Positions 1 to 9,059 of a DNA stretch of 38,220 nucleotides are shown here, in pieces; position 1 is the stretch's first letter, and each line of letters starts with the position of its first letter. The DNA is taken from contig NZ_QFFN01000022.1 in assembly GCF_003129925.1 (NCBI RefSeq), positions 1 to 38,220 on the forward strand, written 5' to 3'. The notes below the pieces were generated by a model. It was not told the origin of the DNA. It made no database searches and saw only the letters and a program-made list of their open reading frames with translations. Source of the DNA: Bifidobacterium catulorum. GTDB lineage: Bacteria > Actinomycetota > Actinomycetes > Actinomycetales > Bifidobacteriaceae. The translations under genes and the position numbers were made by a program.

Positions 1-111
1 ATCAAGACCACCATCAAGATCGGCTACGGCTACCGCAACCTCGACAACCTCATCAGCCTCGTCATGCTCAAATGCGGCGGACTCGACCTACAACTCCCCG
101 GACGCCAATAA
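1..111 (+). pseudogene. transposase C-terminus (ISL3-like), cut by window edge
   Basis: An open frame runs from the first base to TAA at 109-111 and encodes 36 residues including GYGYRNLDNL. The basic stretch followed by a Tyr/Phe-Gly-Tyr-Arg-Asn motif close to the C-terminus is typical of ISL3-family (IS204/IS1001/IS1096/IS1165) transposases. Only the 3' end is visible, so whether the gene is intact cannot be judged. An IS-end-like sequence and a terminator follow directly, which fits the right end of an insertion sequence. The family call rests on a short stretch and is moderate. Confidence 0.55.
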
Positions 112-132
112 CCAGCAGGCCGGACCAGTGTT

Positions 133-160
133 CCACACCCACACAAACACCCGAAGAGCC
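133..160. repeat. probable right terminal inverted repeat of the IS
   Basis: The sequence ends in CCGAAGAGCC at 151-160, so its complement starts GGCTCTTCGG, like ISL3-family ends that begin with GG and carry long terminal repeats. It lies 22 bp beyond the transposase stop. The next 8 bases, TAAAAAAG, could be a target duplication. The partner end is outside the window, so this is an inference. Confidence 0.35.
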
Positions 161-163
161 TAA

Positions 164-215
164 AAAAGAGCGGGAATCGTGTGCCGTCACGTTTCCGCTC
201 TTTTGTATGTTTTTT
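164..215. terminator. rho-independent terminator
   Basis: AAAAGAGCGG (164-173) pairs with CCGCTCTTTT (195-204). A further CGTG/CACG stem (178-181 with 188-191) lies in the loop, and T-rich sequence follows. It separates the transposase from the downstream YfhO gene and could work in both directions. Confidence 0.7.
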
Positions 216-271
216 GAGAGGTATAGATCCTACGGCTAAGGAGTCAGGAAAGATTGCTACGGTAAAGAAGG

Positions 272-290
272 TTCGGCTGGTATAGCCGAA
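272..290. promoter_or_regulatory. 7-bp dyad upstream of the YfhO gene
   Basis: TTCGGCT and AGCCGAA are perfect inverted copies separated by GGTAT, 70 bp before the ATG at 360. It could be an operator or a 5' leader hairpin. It overlaps a TATAGC that might serve as a -10 element, but no convincing -35 is at the right distance. Confidence 0.3.
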
Positions 291-359
291 TGGTCAGATA
301 CGGGGTAGCGGATGTGCGTTATCGAGATTCTGAGTGGCAAACGGAAATGAGGATTGTAA

Positions 360-3191
360 ATGGGGAATGTAACTGGTGCTGTGCCGGTTGCTCAGCATGA
401 ATCAGGCAGTGAGGTATCCCGTAAAGGCAGAATCATCGGTGCTATGACCTGCCTCATTGGACTGGCTGTACTGCTTTTCGGTGTCTATGGGTGGGCCTAT
501 TTGCATGGCTGGAAGTATTCCTTCACAAACGTGAACTACTCTTTTCCACCTTTTGCAAGTCAGGGTGTGCAGACCAGTGGTCCATTATTGACTGACCCGG
601 CCGATAATGTGTTGCCCATTGCTTGGTATACATTCCATCCCTTCTTGACGACATCATGGTTACCCCAGTTCGGTATCGGGAATTCCCAGTTGATGACTCT
701 GTACCTGTCTCCGTTGAACTATTTCTATCTATTGCCATTCGGTATTGCACAGGTGCTGATTTCCGTAGTGAAAACCGTGGTTGCGTTTACTGCGATGTTC
801 TTCTTCGTCCGCCAGATTGGCTACACGTGGCGTGGCGCCTTCTTCTCTGGTGCATCGTATGCCATGTGTTCGGTCATGGTGATGTGGAACGGTTGGCCGC
901 ATTCTGAAGTAACCATGTATGCGCCATTGCTGTTCCTTCTGCTCGACAAGGCATTACATAAAATCTCAATCGGATATTTTGCAGGTTGCGCCATAGTTAT
1001 CTATCTCATGCTTGTCGCCGGTATGCCAACCTATGCCGCCTATTTCCTGTATCTAGTTGGAATCTATGTGCTGTTCTACGGTATCCGCGAGTATCGGAAG
1101 ACTCCTACGAAGTTAATACAATACTTTGTGTTTTTCGGCATCAGTGTGGCTTTCGGGGCAATGATGTCATTGCCATATACCGGTGCATTGCTGGGCACCG
1201 TAGGCTCCAATGGGTATTCTGAGTCTCGTAGTGGTCTGGCTACAGCGACATTGGGATTATCCCGTCTTAAGACGCTGCTGTTCCCTTATCTACCAACCTC
1301 AATGGTCATCCATGCCAATGAGGGAACGCTGTACGCAGGAATCCTTGCGATGGTTTCCTTGCCTTTGACAGTAATGAATATACGGAAAAAACCGCGGGCA
1401 TGTTTCTTCGCCCTTACGGCGGTAATAATGATTCTGTTGATTTTCACCCACACGTTTGATTTCATCTTCAAACTGCTGCCGATGATTCATACATCCACGA
1501 AATTCCGTGTAATCGTACTGTTGAATTTTGCTTTGGCCGTGCTTGTGGGAATTAATCTTGATGATCTGCTGACCAAGGAACGGTTCACCGGCAAGGAACG
1601 AGTTCTGTACGGGGGCTTGATTGCAGCCGGCGTTCTTTTATGTGCGTTCGCAGCATACCGAGTTCGTCCGGTATTTACTTCTGCCAACATTACTGCTGTT
1701 CATCAAGTTTATGTGGCATGTGCTGTTGTAGTAATTTTTGCTGTGGTTTCCTGTGTAAGACTAATTAATATAAGATCCATTAACGGCACCAAAGCTGTTG
1801 CAGTTGTCTCTTCAATAGCGTTGATGTTTGGCGTGTGCTTGGACATGGGGTATTTCTCTTCAAAATACATGCCATGGATTCAGCAATCGGCGCCGGTTAT
1901 TCCAGAGCCGACAGATACCGTTGCCTACTTGCAGAAGAATACGCAGAATGAAGAGAAAATCGCCGTTCTGGGTGGTTGGACAATGTTTGCAATGACAAAC
2001 ATGTACTACAATCTGCGGAACATAGCCGGTCACGGATTCCTTTACACCAATCCTGACGTTTCCGATTACTTTACTGGTATTTCCGAAGAAGCTCTTGACG
2101 GTTCTCATACTCGTCCGGCATATGGAAAGATTGACAATGAGAATTTACTGAAGTATATGGGTGTGAAATATGTCGCCGGGGCAACGGATGATCTTTCAGA
2201 CAAACAGCCGACGCAAGGTGTCGCCACACCGTCTGAAGCGCTGAATGACAGCACCAAGTTTGTGCAGGAGTTTACTGCGAAAAAGAACAATCTGCAGAAC
2301 GTGTCATTTACTATCGGCACTTATGGTAAAAAACCGGCAGACGGTTCGATTTCAATTGAACTGCGTTCTGTAAAAAACAATGCAGTTGCCGCAACCTCGT
2401 CACTGCCTCTGAGCGGTTTGAAGGATGGGGCTCGGGCATCCTTTGATTTTCCTAGTATAAATAATTCCAAAGGCAAGACCTATCGTATGACGATATCCGT
2501 GAAGGACCCCTCCAATACGGGGGTTGCGGTCTTCGTCAATTCCGGAGACGCATATACGGGAGAATCGTCATATACTGATTCAACGGATTCGGTGAACGAT
2601 GTAATTCTGTCTCTTCGATATGACGAAATTCGTAAAGGAACCGATGGTATGGCTGTGCGGCAACTGGACGAGTATGCGCCTCAGGTCGAGCTGATGGATA
2701 CCGTCAAGGTGTTGGATTCCGATGAGGATGTACTCAACACCATGAAGAAATCCTATGATGCTGGAACCTTGTATTTCAGCAAGGATGGTGAGGATGCTCC
2801 ATCGTCGGTAACGTCCAGGCAATCCGACTTGAAGCCGGATGAGAAAATCTCTAACCTTCAGAGTGAGCGTAACGGCAACATGACCTTCACTGTGAGGACT
2901 AGTGAGAACCGTTATGTGCTGGTCAACGAATATGATGACGGCAATTGGGCTGCGTACGTAGATGGTCAGAGGACGAAAGTCGTTAAAGGCAACTACCTGT
3001 TCCGTGCCGTTGAAATTCCTGCCGGAACCCATACTGTGGAACTGAAGTATGAGCCGGCCTCGCTGAAGAAGATGTTCATTGTCGCAGGAATTGCGACGGT
3101 ACTGCTTGTGTCGTTGTTTGTGTTGCGCAAACCGATTGATGACGTTCTGAACCGTCCTCGGAAGCCGCGGGGAGAGCATGCAGAAGTCTGA
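360..3191 (+). CDS. YfhO-family multi-pass membrane protein (probable GT-C glycosyltransferase)
   Basis: This 943-residue protein has a short cytoplasmic N-terminus and about a dozen hydrophobic segments in the first 500 residues. A large polar extracytoplasmic domain (about 510-900) follows, then a last membrane helix near 910-925 and a basic tail. The late stretch with NEYDDGNWAAYVDG and the spaced GTHTVELKYEP motif is characteristic of the YfhO family. YfhO proteins have a GT-C fold and transfer sugars from undecaprenyl-phosphate donors to cell-wall polymers outside the cell. The ATG at 360 has TGAGGA six bases upstream. Only 27 bp separate it from rmlB, so they may be co-transcribed. Base composition is more AT-rich than in the rml genes that follow, suggesting separate ancestry. 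Substrate and acceptor cannot be read from the sequence. Confidence 0.8.
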   Translation: MGNVTGAVPVAQHESGSEVSRKGRIIGAMTCLIGLAVLLFGVYGWAYLHGWKYSFTNVNYSFPPFASQGVQTSGPLLTDPADNVLPIAWYTFHPFLTTSWLPQFGIGNSQLMTLYLSPLNYFYLLPFGIAQVLISVVKTVVAFTAMFFFVRQIGYTWRGAFFSGASYAMCSVMVMWNGWPHSEVTMYAPLLFLLLDKALHKISIGYFAGCAIVIYLMLVAGMPTYAAYFLYLVGIYVLFYGIREYRKTPTKLIQYFVFFGISVAFGAMMSLPYTGALLGTVGSNGYSESRSGLATATLGLSRLKTLLFPYLPTSMVIHANEGTLYAGILAMVSLPLTVMNIRKKPRACFFALTAVIMILLIFTHTFDFIFKLLPMIHTSTKFRVIVLLNFALAVLVGINLDDLLTKERFTGKERVLYGGLIAAGVLLCAFAAYRVRPVFTSANITAVHQVYVACAVVVIFAVVSCVRLINIRSINGTKAVAVVSSIALMFGVCLDMGYFSSKYMPWIQQSAPVIPEPTDTVAYLQKNTQNEEKIAVLGGWTMFAMTNMYYNLRNIAGHGFLYTNPDVSDYFTGISEEALDGSHTRPAYGKIDNENLLKYMGVKYVAGATDDLSDKQPTQGVATPSEALNDSTKFVQEFTAKKNNLQNVSFTIGTYGKKPADGSISIELRSVKNNAVAATSSLPLSGLKDGARASFDFPSINNSKGKTYRMTISVKDPSNTGVAVFVNSGDAYTGESSYTDSTDSVNDVILSLRYDEIRKGTDGMAVRQLDEYAPQVELMDTVKVLDSDEDVLNTMKKSYDAGTLYFSKDGEDAPSSVTSRQSDLKPDEKISNLQSERNGNMTFTVRTSENRYVLVNEYDDGNWAAYVDGQRTKVVKGNYLFRAVEIPAGTHTVELKYEPASLKKMFIVAGIATVLLVSLFVLRKPIDDVLNRPRKPRGEHAEV

Positions 3192-4286
<1,095 letters not shown>

Positions 4287-4303
4287 TTCGGTGACTGATT
4301 CCC

Positions 4304-4358
4304 GGCTCCCCCACGAATGGTGGGGGAGCTGTCTGCTTTTGGCAGACTGAGGGGGCGC
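4304..4358. repeat. REP-like two-hairpin element, copy 1
   Basis: The first hairpin is CTCCCCCAC paired with GTGGGGGAG around a GAATG loop. The second is GTCTGC paired with GCAGAC around TTTTG, followed by TGAGGGGG. The same order of parts, reverse-complemented, occurs at 36001-36054, with related copies at 38093-38143 and 15957-16003. Here it sits between rmlB and rmlCD, where it could attenuate or stabilise the transcript. Confidence 0.7.
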
Positions 4359-4391
4359 AGATGGATATGCGGCAAACGATGGTATGCGAAG

Positions 4392-4421
4392 CATAAAAGC
4401 GATAGCCATAAAAGCGATAGC
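4392..4421 (+). repeat. two tandem 15-bp repeats just before the rmlCD ribosome binding site
   Basis: CATAAAAGCGATAGC occurs at 4392-4406 and again, identically, at 4407-4421. The next bases form the GAGGAG ribosome binding site of rmlCD. Copy-number change would alter the leader but not the coding frame. Confidence 0.85.
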
Positions 4422-4432
4422 GAGGAGCAATC

Positions 4433-5887
4433 ATGGCATTTGAATTCGAGAAGGAACTGAAGGTCACGAAGACCAACATCCCCGGTCTTCTGGTGTTCGA
4501 CCTGCCGGTGCACGGCGACAACCGCGGCTGGTTCAAGGAGAACTGGCAGCGCGCCAAGATGACCGCGCTCGGCCTGCCGGACTTCGGACCGGTGCAGAAC
4601 AACATCTCCTTCAACGCGAAGAAGGGCGTGACCCGTGGCATCCACGCCGAACCGTGGGACAAGTACATCTCCATCGCCACCGGCGAGATCTTCGGCGCCT
4701 GGGTGGACCTGCGCCCCGGCGACACGTTCGGCGAGGTGTTCACCACGCGTCTCGACCCGAGCCGTGCCATCTACGTGCCGCGCGGCGTGGGCAACAGCTT
4801 CCAGGCGCTTGAGGACGGCACCGCCTATACGTATCTCGTGAACGCCCACTGGTCGCTTGAGCAGAAGAAGACGTACACGTTCGTGAACCTCGCCGACCCG
4901 GAGCTCAACATCCAGTGGCCGATTCCGCTGGAGGAGTCCGAACGTTCGGAGGCCGACCTGCATCATCCGATGCTCAAGGACGCCAAGCCGATGGAACCGA
5001 AGCGCACGCTGGTGACCGGCTGCAACGGCCAGCTCGGCCATGCCATCCGCGAATACGCCGAAGCCCACGACCTGCAGGGCTTCGAGTACACCGACATCGA
5101 CGAGTTCGACTTCTCCGACCCAGCCGCATATGAGGCCTACGATTGGAGCCTGTACGGCACAATCATCAACGCCGGCGCGTTCACCGCCGTCGACAAGGCC
5201 GAGACCGCGGAAGGCCGGCCAATCGCGTGGAAGGCCAACGCCCAGGGGCCGGCCCTGCTGGCCAAGGTGGCCAAGGAGCACAACATCACGCTCGTGCACA
5301 TCAGCTCCGACTACGTGTTCGACGGCGTCGCCGAAGAACATGACGAAACCGAGGCGTTCGCTCCGCTCGGCGTATACGGCCAGACCAAGGCCGCCGGCGA
5401 CATCGCCGTGGCCAATGCGCCGCGGCACTACATCCTGCGTTCCAGCTGGGTGATCGGCGAAGGCCACAACTTCGTGAAGACCATGATGATGCTCTCCAAC
5501 CGTGTGGCCGACGAAAACGACGCCCTGAATCAGGTGACCGTCGTCGACGACCAGTTCGGACGCCTCACGTTCACCAAGGACATGGCAGCGGCCATCTTCG
5601 CGCTGCTCGACGGCAAGGCGCCGTACGGTACCTACAACCTCACCGGCTCCGGTGCGGTGAAGAACTGGGCCGAAATCGCCGCCGCCGTGTTCGAGCAGAC
5701 CAACGGCAACGGCGACAAGGTCAAGCCGATCTCCACCGCCGAATACTTCGCCAACGCGAAGAACCCCGTCAGCCCGCGTCCGGTGCACAGCGCCCTCAAC
5801 CTCGCCAAGATCGAGGCCGCCGGCTACACCCCCGCCGACTGGGAGGAGTCGCTGAAGGCGTACGTGGCCAAGGAACTGGGGAAGTAG
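4433..5887 (+). CDS. rmlCD: fused dTDP-4-dehydrorhamnose 3,5-epimerase / dTDP-4-dehydrorhamnose reductase
   Basis: This 484-residue bifunctional enzyme catalyses the last two steps to dTDP-L-rhamnose. Residues 1 to about 185 form the RmlC cupin domain, with RGIHAEPW containing the likely catalytic His71 and tyrosines near 132-134. After a short linker the RmlD domain begins, with the NADPH-binding TGCNGQLG at 195-202, SSDYVFDG at 291-298, and the catalytic Y315/K319 pair in YGQTK. The ATG at 4433 is preceded by GAGGAG with six-base spacing. The two activities are usually separate proteins; the fusion recurs in bifidobacteria. It lies 146 bp downstream of rmlB, with a REP-like element and a 15-bp duplication between, and is probably co-transcribed with it. 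rmlA is about 11 kb away. Confidence 0.95.
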   Translation: MAFEFEKELKVTKTNIPGLLVFDLPVHGDNRGWFKENWQRAKMTALGLPDFGPVQNNISFNAKKGVTRGIHAEPWDKYISIATGEIFGAWVDLRPGDTFGEVFTTRLDPSRAIYVPRGVGNSFQALEDGTAYTYLVNAHWSLEQKKTYTFVNLADPELNIQWPIPLEESERSEADLHHPMLKDAKPMEPKRTLVTGCNGQLGHAIREYAEAHDLQGFEYTDIDEFDFSDPAAYEAYDWSLYGTIINAGAFTAVDKAETAEGRPIAWKANAQGPALLAKVAKEHNITLVHISSDYVFDGVAEEHDETEAFAPLGVYGQTKAAGDIAVANAPRHYILRSSWVIGEGHNFVKTMMMLSNRVADENDALNQVTVVDDQFGRLTFTKDMAAAIFALLDGKAPYGTYNLTGSGAVKNWAEIAAAVFEQTNGNGDKVKPISTAEYFANAKNPVSPRPVHSALNLAKIEAAGYTPADWEESLKAYVAKELGK

Positions 5888-5888
5888 C

Positions 5889-5940
5889 GTAATGATGTTC
5901 TGGCATGTCTCCCGCCTGAGGAAACATGCCAGAACATTAC
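5889..5940. terminator. bidirectional terminator between convergent genes
   Basis: TGTTCTGGCATGT (5896-5908) is perfectly complementary to ACATGCCAGAACA (5924-5936). Flanking GTAAT/ATTAC lengthen the stem past a two-base bulge. It lies between the rmlCD stop and the 3' end of the convergent DUF2142 gene. The dyad is symmetric and lacks a long U tract on either side. Confidence 0.6.
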
Positions 5941-5954
5941 GCTGAGCGTATCCT

Positions 5955-7487
5955 CTATAGGAAGAAGAGTGGGTGCCAGCCGTAGTAGTGGAAGCACACG
6001 TTCAGCAGCATCACGAATAGCGAAAAGACGATGCATATTGTGATGAAGGCCCGCGCGGCCGATAAACGTGTCGATGGCTCTCCCGAAGGCTGCGTCTCGG
6101 CGAAAAGCATCTTGATCGGTAACAGTAGGAGCGGAAGGATCGGCAGGAAATATCGGGCCTGAACGCCGGTGCTTTGCGGATTGCCCGGCACATCCCAGTA
6201 CATATAAAGTGCAGTGCAAATCAGGGCGACGCCAATCAGGAAAACTCCCCACATCGATGATATGACCCATACGCTTCCCTTGACAGAAGAGTGCTTTTCC
6301 GTTGGATTCTGGAAAAATACCGCGCAAAGAAGCCCTATCGCGGTAAACCACCCGGTCGTACGAATCGAATGTCCGTCGATGATCGGACTGAGTGAACTGA
6401 TGTTCAGTACGTCCTGCTGCAGTATCAGCATGAATACGGTTTTCAGATAGGCTATCGGATGCGTGATAATAAACGTCTTCTGTGCATCGGGATCCGTTGC
6501 CTTGCCGAACATCAGGCCGCTGTTGAATCCGGCGGCGGCGGTGTAGCAGATCAGGAAACACAGGAAACCGGCCATGGCGAATCCACAGATTACAGCGAGA
6601 GGCTTCCTTTTTCGCAATTCAGGACGGAGAAGAATCAATAATCCTGACAAGAGGATCAGCGGGAAGTATGTCATCTTCACGAAGCCGATGGCTATACAGA
6701 GTATTCCCATGGAAATGAGTTTGCGTGTGCCAATAGGGGAATCCGCATACAGGAGTTGTAGCAGTTTTGCCACGAACAACAGGCAAATGATTATGGTCAT
6801 GGTATCGGCTGTGACACAGGAGTTGACGATTAGGCTGTTGGGCAGCAATCCAATGGCCAGCATCAAACATTTGCCGAACGGAATGATTCTGATAACGAAG
6901 AACATGCCGACTATATAGGCCAGCAAACCACACAGACGCATGACGATGACTTGCTGGTATACGGCTGGCGTCAGCAGTCGGCCTAACCAGTATCCCAGAA
7001 TCTGGGGAGCGTACACTAACGGCGAGTTTCCCGTGGTGTTGGTGAATATCGTTGGCACATCATGCCCCGATCTGGTGATCGCGGAAACGTGCGGGTCTTG
7101 CCAGGCCGGCCAAGAGAAGACCTCATGGAACCTGACTCGGGAATATGTTGAGGATACAGCCTCCTTATATCCTGAATCGATATAGCCTCCGGCTGACGTC
7201 AGTGTTCTGCTTTTGTCTGCGTTCGTGCTTTTATGCCCAATAGTGAGTTTCAGCGTATCCCATGATTCGGTGACGATTTGCGGTTGCTGGCCTCGTGCGA
7301 TTTGCTCAACACGGTAGAGATGCGTCGGCTCATCGGGACCAGCGGCCACTGGTGCCAGAAATACCAGTAATCCGCCCATAAGAGTGGCGATAATCAGGAA
7401 AATGCACTCCGGTTTGCGCAACGTATTCCAGAGCCGTGTGTTGCGCTCAAGAAGGGAGAAATTGGACGGAGATGCTGCATGTTTCAT
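5955..7487 (-). CDS. DUF2142 multi-pass membrane protein (GT-C-like)
   Basis: This 510-residue protein has about a dozen hydrophobic helices. A first membrane segment lies near residues 28-47, followed by the hallmark extracytoplasmic motif GPDEPTHLYRVEQIARG (about 50-66), which identifies DUF2142. Members resemble GT-C glycosyltransferases that use polyprenyl-phosphate sugars, with acidic residues in the first external loop; the DE of PDEPTH fits this. It starts 53 bp downstream of the DPM1-like glycosyltransferase gene on the same strand, so the two probably form one transcript. A donor-making enzyme plus a membrane transferase is the logic of three-component glycan-modification systems; no GtrA-type flippase is visible. 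The exact sugar is unknown. AT-rich relative to the rml genes. Confidence 0.8.
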   Translation of the reverse strand: MKHAASPSNFSLLERNTRLWNTLRKPECIFLIIATLMGGLLVFLAPVAAGPDEPTHLYRVEQIARGQQPQIVTESWDTLKLTIGHKSTNADKSRTLTSAGGYIDSGYKEAVSSTYSRVRFHEVFSWPAWQDPHVSAITRSGHDVPTIFTNTTGNSPLVYAPQILGYWLGRLLTPAVYQQVIVMRLCGLLAYIVGMFFVIRIIPFGKCLMLAIGLLPNSLIVNSCVTADTMTIIICLLFVAKLLQLLYADSPIGTRKLISMGILCIAIGFVKMTYFPLILLSGLLILLRPELRKRKPLAVICGFAMAGFLCFLICYTAAAGFNSGLMFGKATDPDAQKTFIITHPIAYLKTVFMLILQQDVLNISSLSPIIDGHSIRTTGWFTAIGLLCAVFFQNPTEKHSSVKGSVWVISSMWGVFLIGVALICTALYMYWDVPGNPQSTGVQARYFLPILPLLLLPIKMLFAETQPSGEPSTRLSAARAFITICIVFSLFVMLLNVCFHYYGWHPLFFL

Positions 7488-7540
7488 AACAATGTTTCCA
7501 AGTCAGACGGTGTTACGGTCGCGTTGTTAGAGACCAGTGT

Positions 7541-8518
7541 TCATGAGCGATTTGCGCGATGAAGATAGGCAAAACCATTGCACTGGGTGATGAATGCCTT
7601 ACGGTTATTTTTGGCGATGACATCGAGGATGATGCCGGCGACGAACAGGAGCAACCCGGCGATAATGAATAATACGGCTCCGATGAATGTCGGGAATCGT
7701 AGTACCAGCCCGGTTCTCCAGAAGTCGGCAATCACTGATGCGGACAACAACAAGCCGACAACGATACTGATGAATCCGGTTGCGCCGAAGAAGGGGAGTG
7801 GGCGATACTCGCGAATCATGCGGAATATGGTGGAAAGCACCTTGATGCCGTCTCCGACGGTCGCCAGTTTGCTTACCGATCCCTCCGGACGGTCGCGATA
7901 CTGGATGGGCATCTCATACAGGCGCAGATTGTTATCCAGACTGTGAATCGTCATTTCTGTCTCAATCTCAAAACCGCGGGAAAGGACCGGGTACGTTTTC
8001 GCGAACGTAAAGGAGAAAGCACGATAGCCGGTCATGATGTCATTCAACTGCGCATCGAACAACGTATTAATGGCCTTGCGGACGATACGATTGCCGACAT
8101 TGTGGAATGGGCGCTTGTTCTCCGTGAAATACGTGGAACTCAGCCGGTCGCCGATGACCATGTCGTAGCCGGAAAGGACCTTCTCGACCATTGCCGGCGC
8201 ATGTTCCGCAGGATATGTGTCATCACCATCCGCCATGACATAGACATCGGCGTCGATGTCCTCGAACATGGCCCGTACGACATTGCCCTTCCCCTGACGG
8301 GATTCGGACCGAACCATTGCCCCGGCTTCCCTAGCGATACGCGCGGTATCATCGGTTGAATTGTTGTCGTAGACGTAGATCGTGGCCTGTGGAAGGGCTG
8401 CGCGGAAATCTCGTACCACCTTGCCAATGGTGATTTCCTCGTTGTAGCAAGGAACCAGACCCGCTATTGATGCATCACCAAAGCCGGAATCGGGGGGGGG
8501 GGGGTTGGTTTTTTGCAT
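7541..8518 (-). CDS. GT2 polyprenyl-phosphate glycosyltransferase (DPM1/GtrB-like) with 5' poly-C tract
   Basis: This 325-residue protein probably transfers a sugar from a nucleotide donor to undecaprenyl phosphate on the cytoplasmic face. The GT2 domain (about 17-230) contains PCYNEE, DNNSTDD and the metal-binding DGDD at 97-100. Two membrane helices (about 235-258 and 267-292) follow, as in GtrB-type enzymes. The start ATG at 8518 is followed after 12 bases by a run of 13 C on the coding strand (8504 down to 8492), encoding four prolines at residues 6-9. With 13 C the frame is open; loss or gain of one C would stop expression. No other ATG lies between the tract and the catalytic domain. 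The Shine-Dalgarno sequence is weak. The DUF2142 gene follows 53 bp downstream. Confidence 0.85.
   Translation of the reverse strand: MQKTNPPPPDSGFGDASIAGLVPCYNEEITIGKVVRDFRAALPQATIYVYDNNSTDDTARIAREAGAMVRSESRQGKGNVVRAMFEDIDADVYVMADGDDTYPAEHAPAMVEKVLSGYDMVIGDRLSSTYFTENKRPFHNVGNRIVRKAINTLFDAQLNDIMTGYRAFSFTFAKTYPVLSRGFEIETEMTIHSLDNNLRLYEMPIQYRDRPEGSVSKLATVGDGIKVLSTIFRMIREYRPLPFFGATGFISIVVGLLLSASVIADFWRTGLVLRFPTFIGAVLFIIAGLLLFVAGIILDVIAKNNRKAFITQCNGFAYLHRANRS
8492..8504 (-). repeat. homopolymer of 13 C (coding strand) in the glycosyltransferase gene
   Basis: Thirteen consecutive G on the plus strand lie within codons 5-9 of the reverse glycosyltransferase. Homopolymers of this length and position are typical slipped-strand phase-variation tracts. 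In this sequence the frame is ON. Confidence 0.9.
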
Positions 8519-9059
8519 AGTTATGATTTTATTCTTCCCGCTGGATATCCGGTATGCGGATGGGTGCTTTATGGTTCCCGGGGTGTATGCCTGATCAGAA
8601 TCGTGTGTTAATAAACGCTGGGGCCATTGACTTTAAGAAGAGATTTAGGGCTTATGCCATGAGCATTTGTAAATAAACTGATTGATATGGTGTGTGCGGA
8701 TGTTCAAACGCTTTGTTTTGTTGTGTTTTTGAAGAGACGAGACTGACTCTGGTAGGGGGTGTTTCATATCAGGGACCCAGATGCCAATGCTGGGCCAAGT
8801 GACTTGACGTGAATCTTACTTGCGGACGGGGGAAATTGATTTTCCGCTTATGGTTTTTTGAGTGATTGTTCGAGTGATTGTTTGTTTGAAATGGTTTGCA
8901 CCAGCCTTCTTGAATACCCCTCTAACAGCATTTAGAACGTTCAAAAATAAAGATTTGGAACCATCGGAGGATTTCCAACCTTCACGTTATTAAAATAGAA
9001 TTGATTTTCTGTAACGAGGGTATTTTAAACTACGGAAAAAGAATAAAAAAGGAAGAGAA
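8519..9059. other. intergenic region between two divergent tract-containing genes
   Basis: This AT-rich 541-bp stretch carries no open frame I would support. It must hold the promoters of the reverse glycosyltransferase and the forward arabinofuranosidase. A dyad TTGGAA (8955-8960) and TTCCAA (8973-8978) could be an operator. AAGGA with six-base spacing precedes the ATG at 9060. I could not identify a convincing -35/-10 pair. Confidence 0.5.

Noticed and set aside
271..345. tRNA-like sequence before the YfhO gene
   Set aside because: A short hairpin exists, but there is no T-loop GTTCRANYC, acceptor stem or CCA-compatible end.
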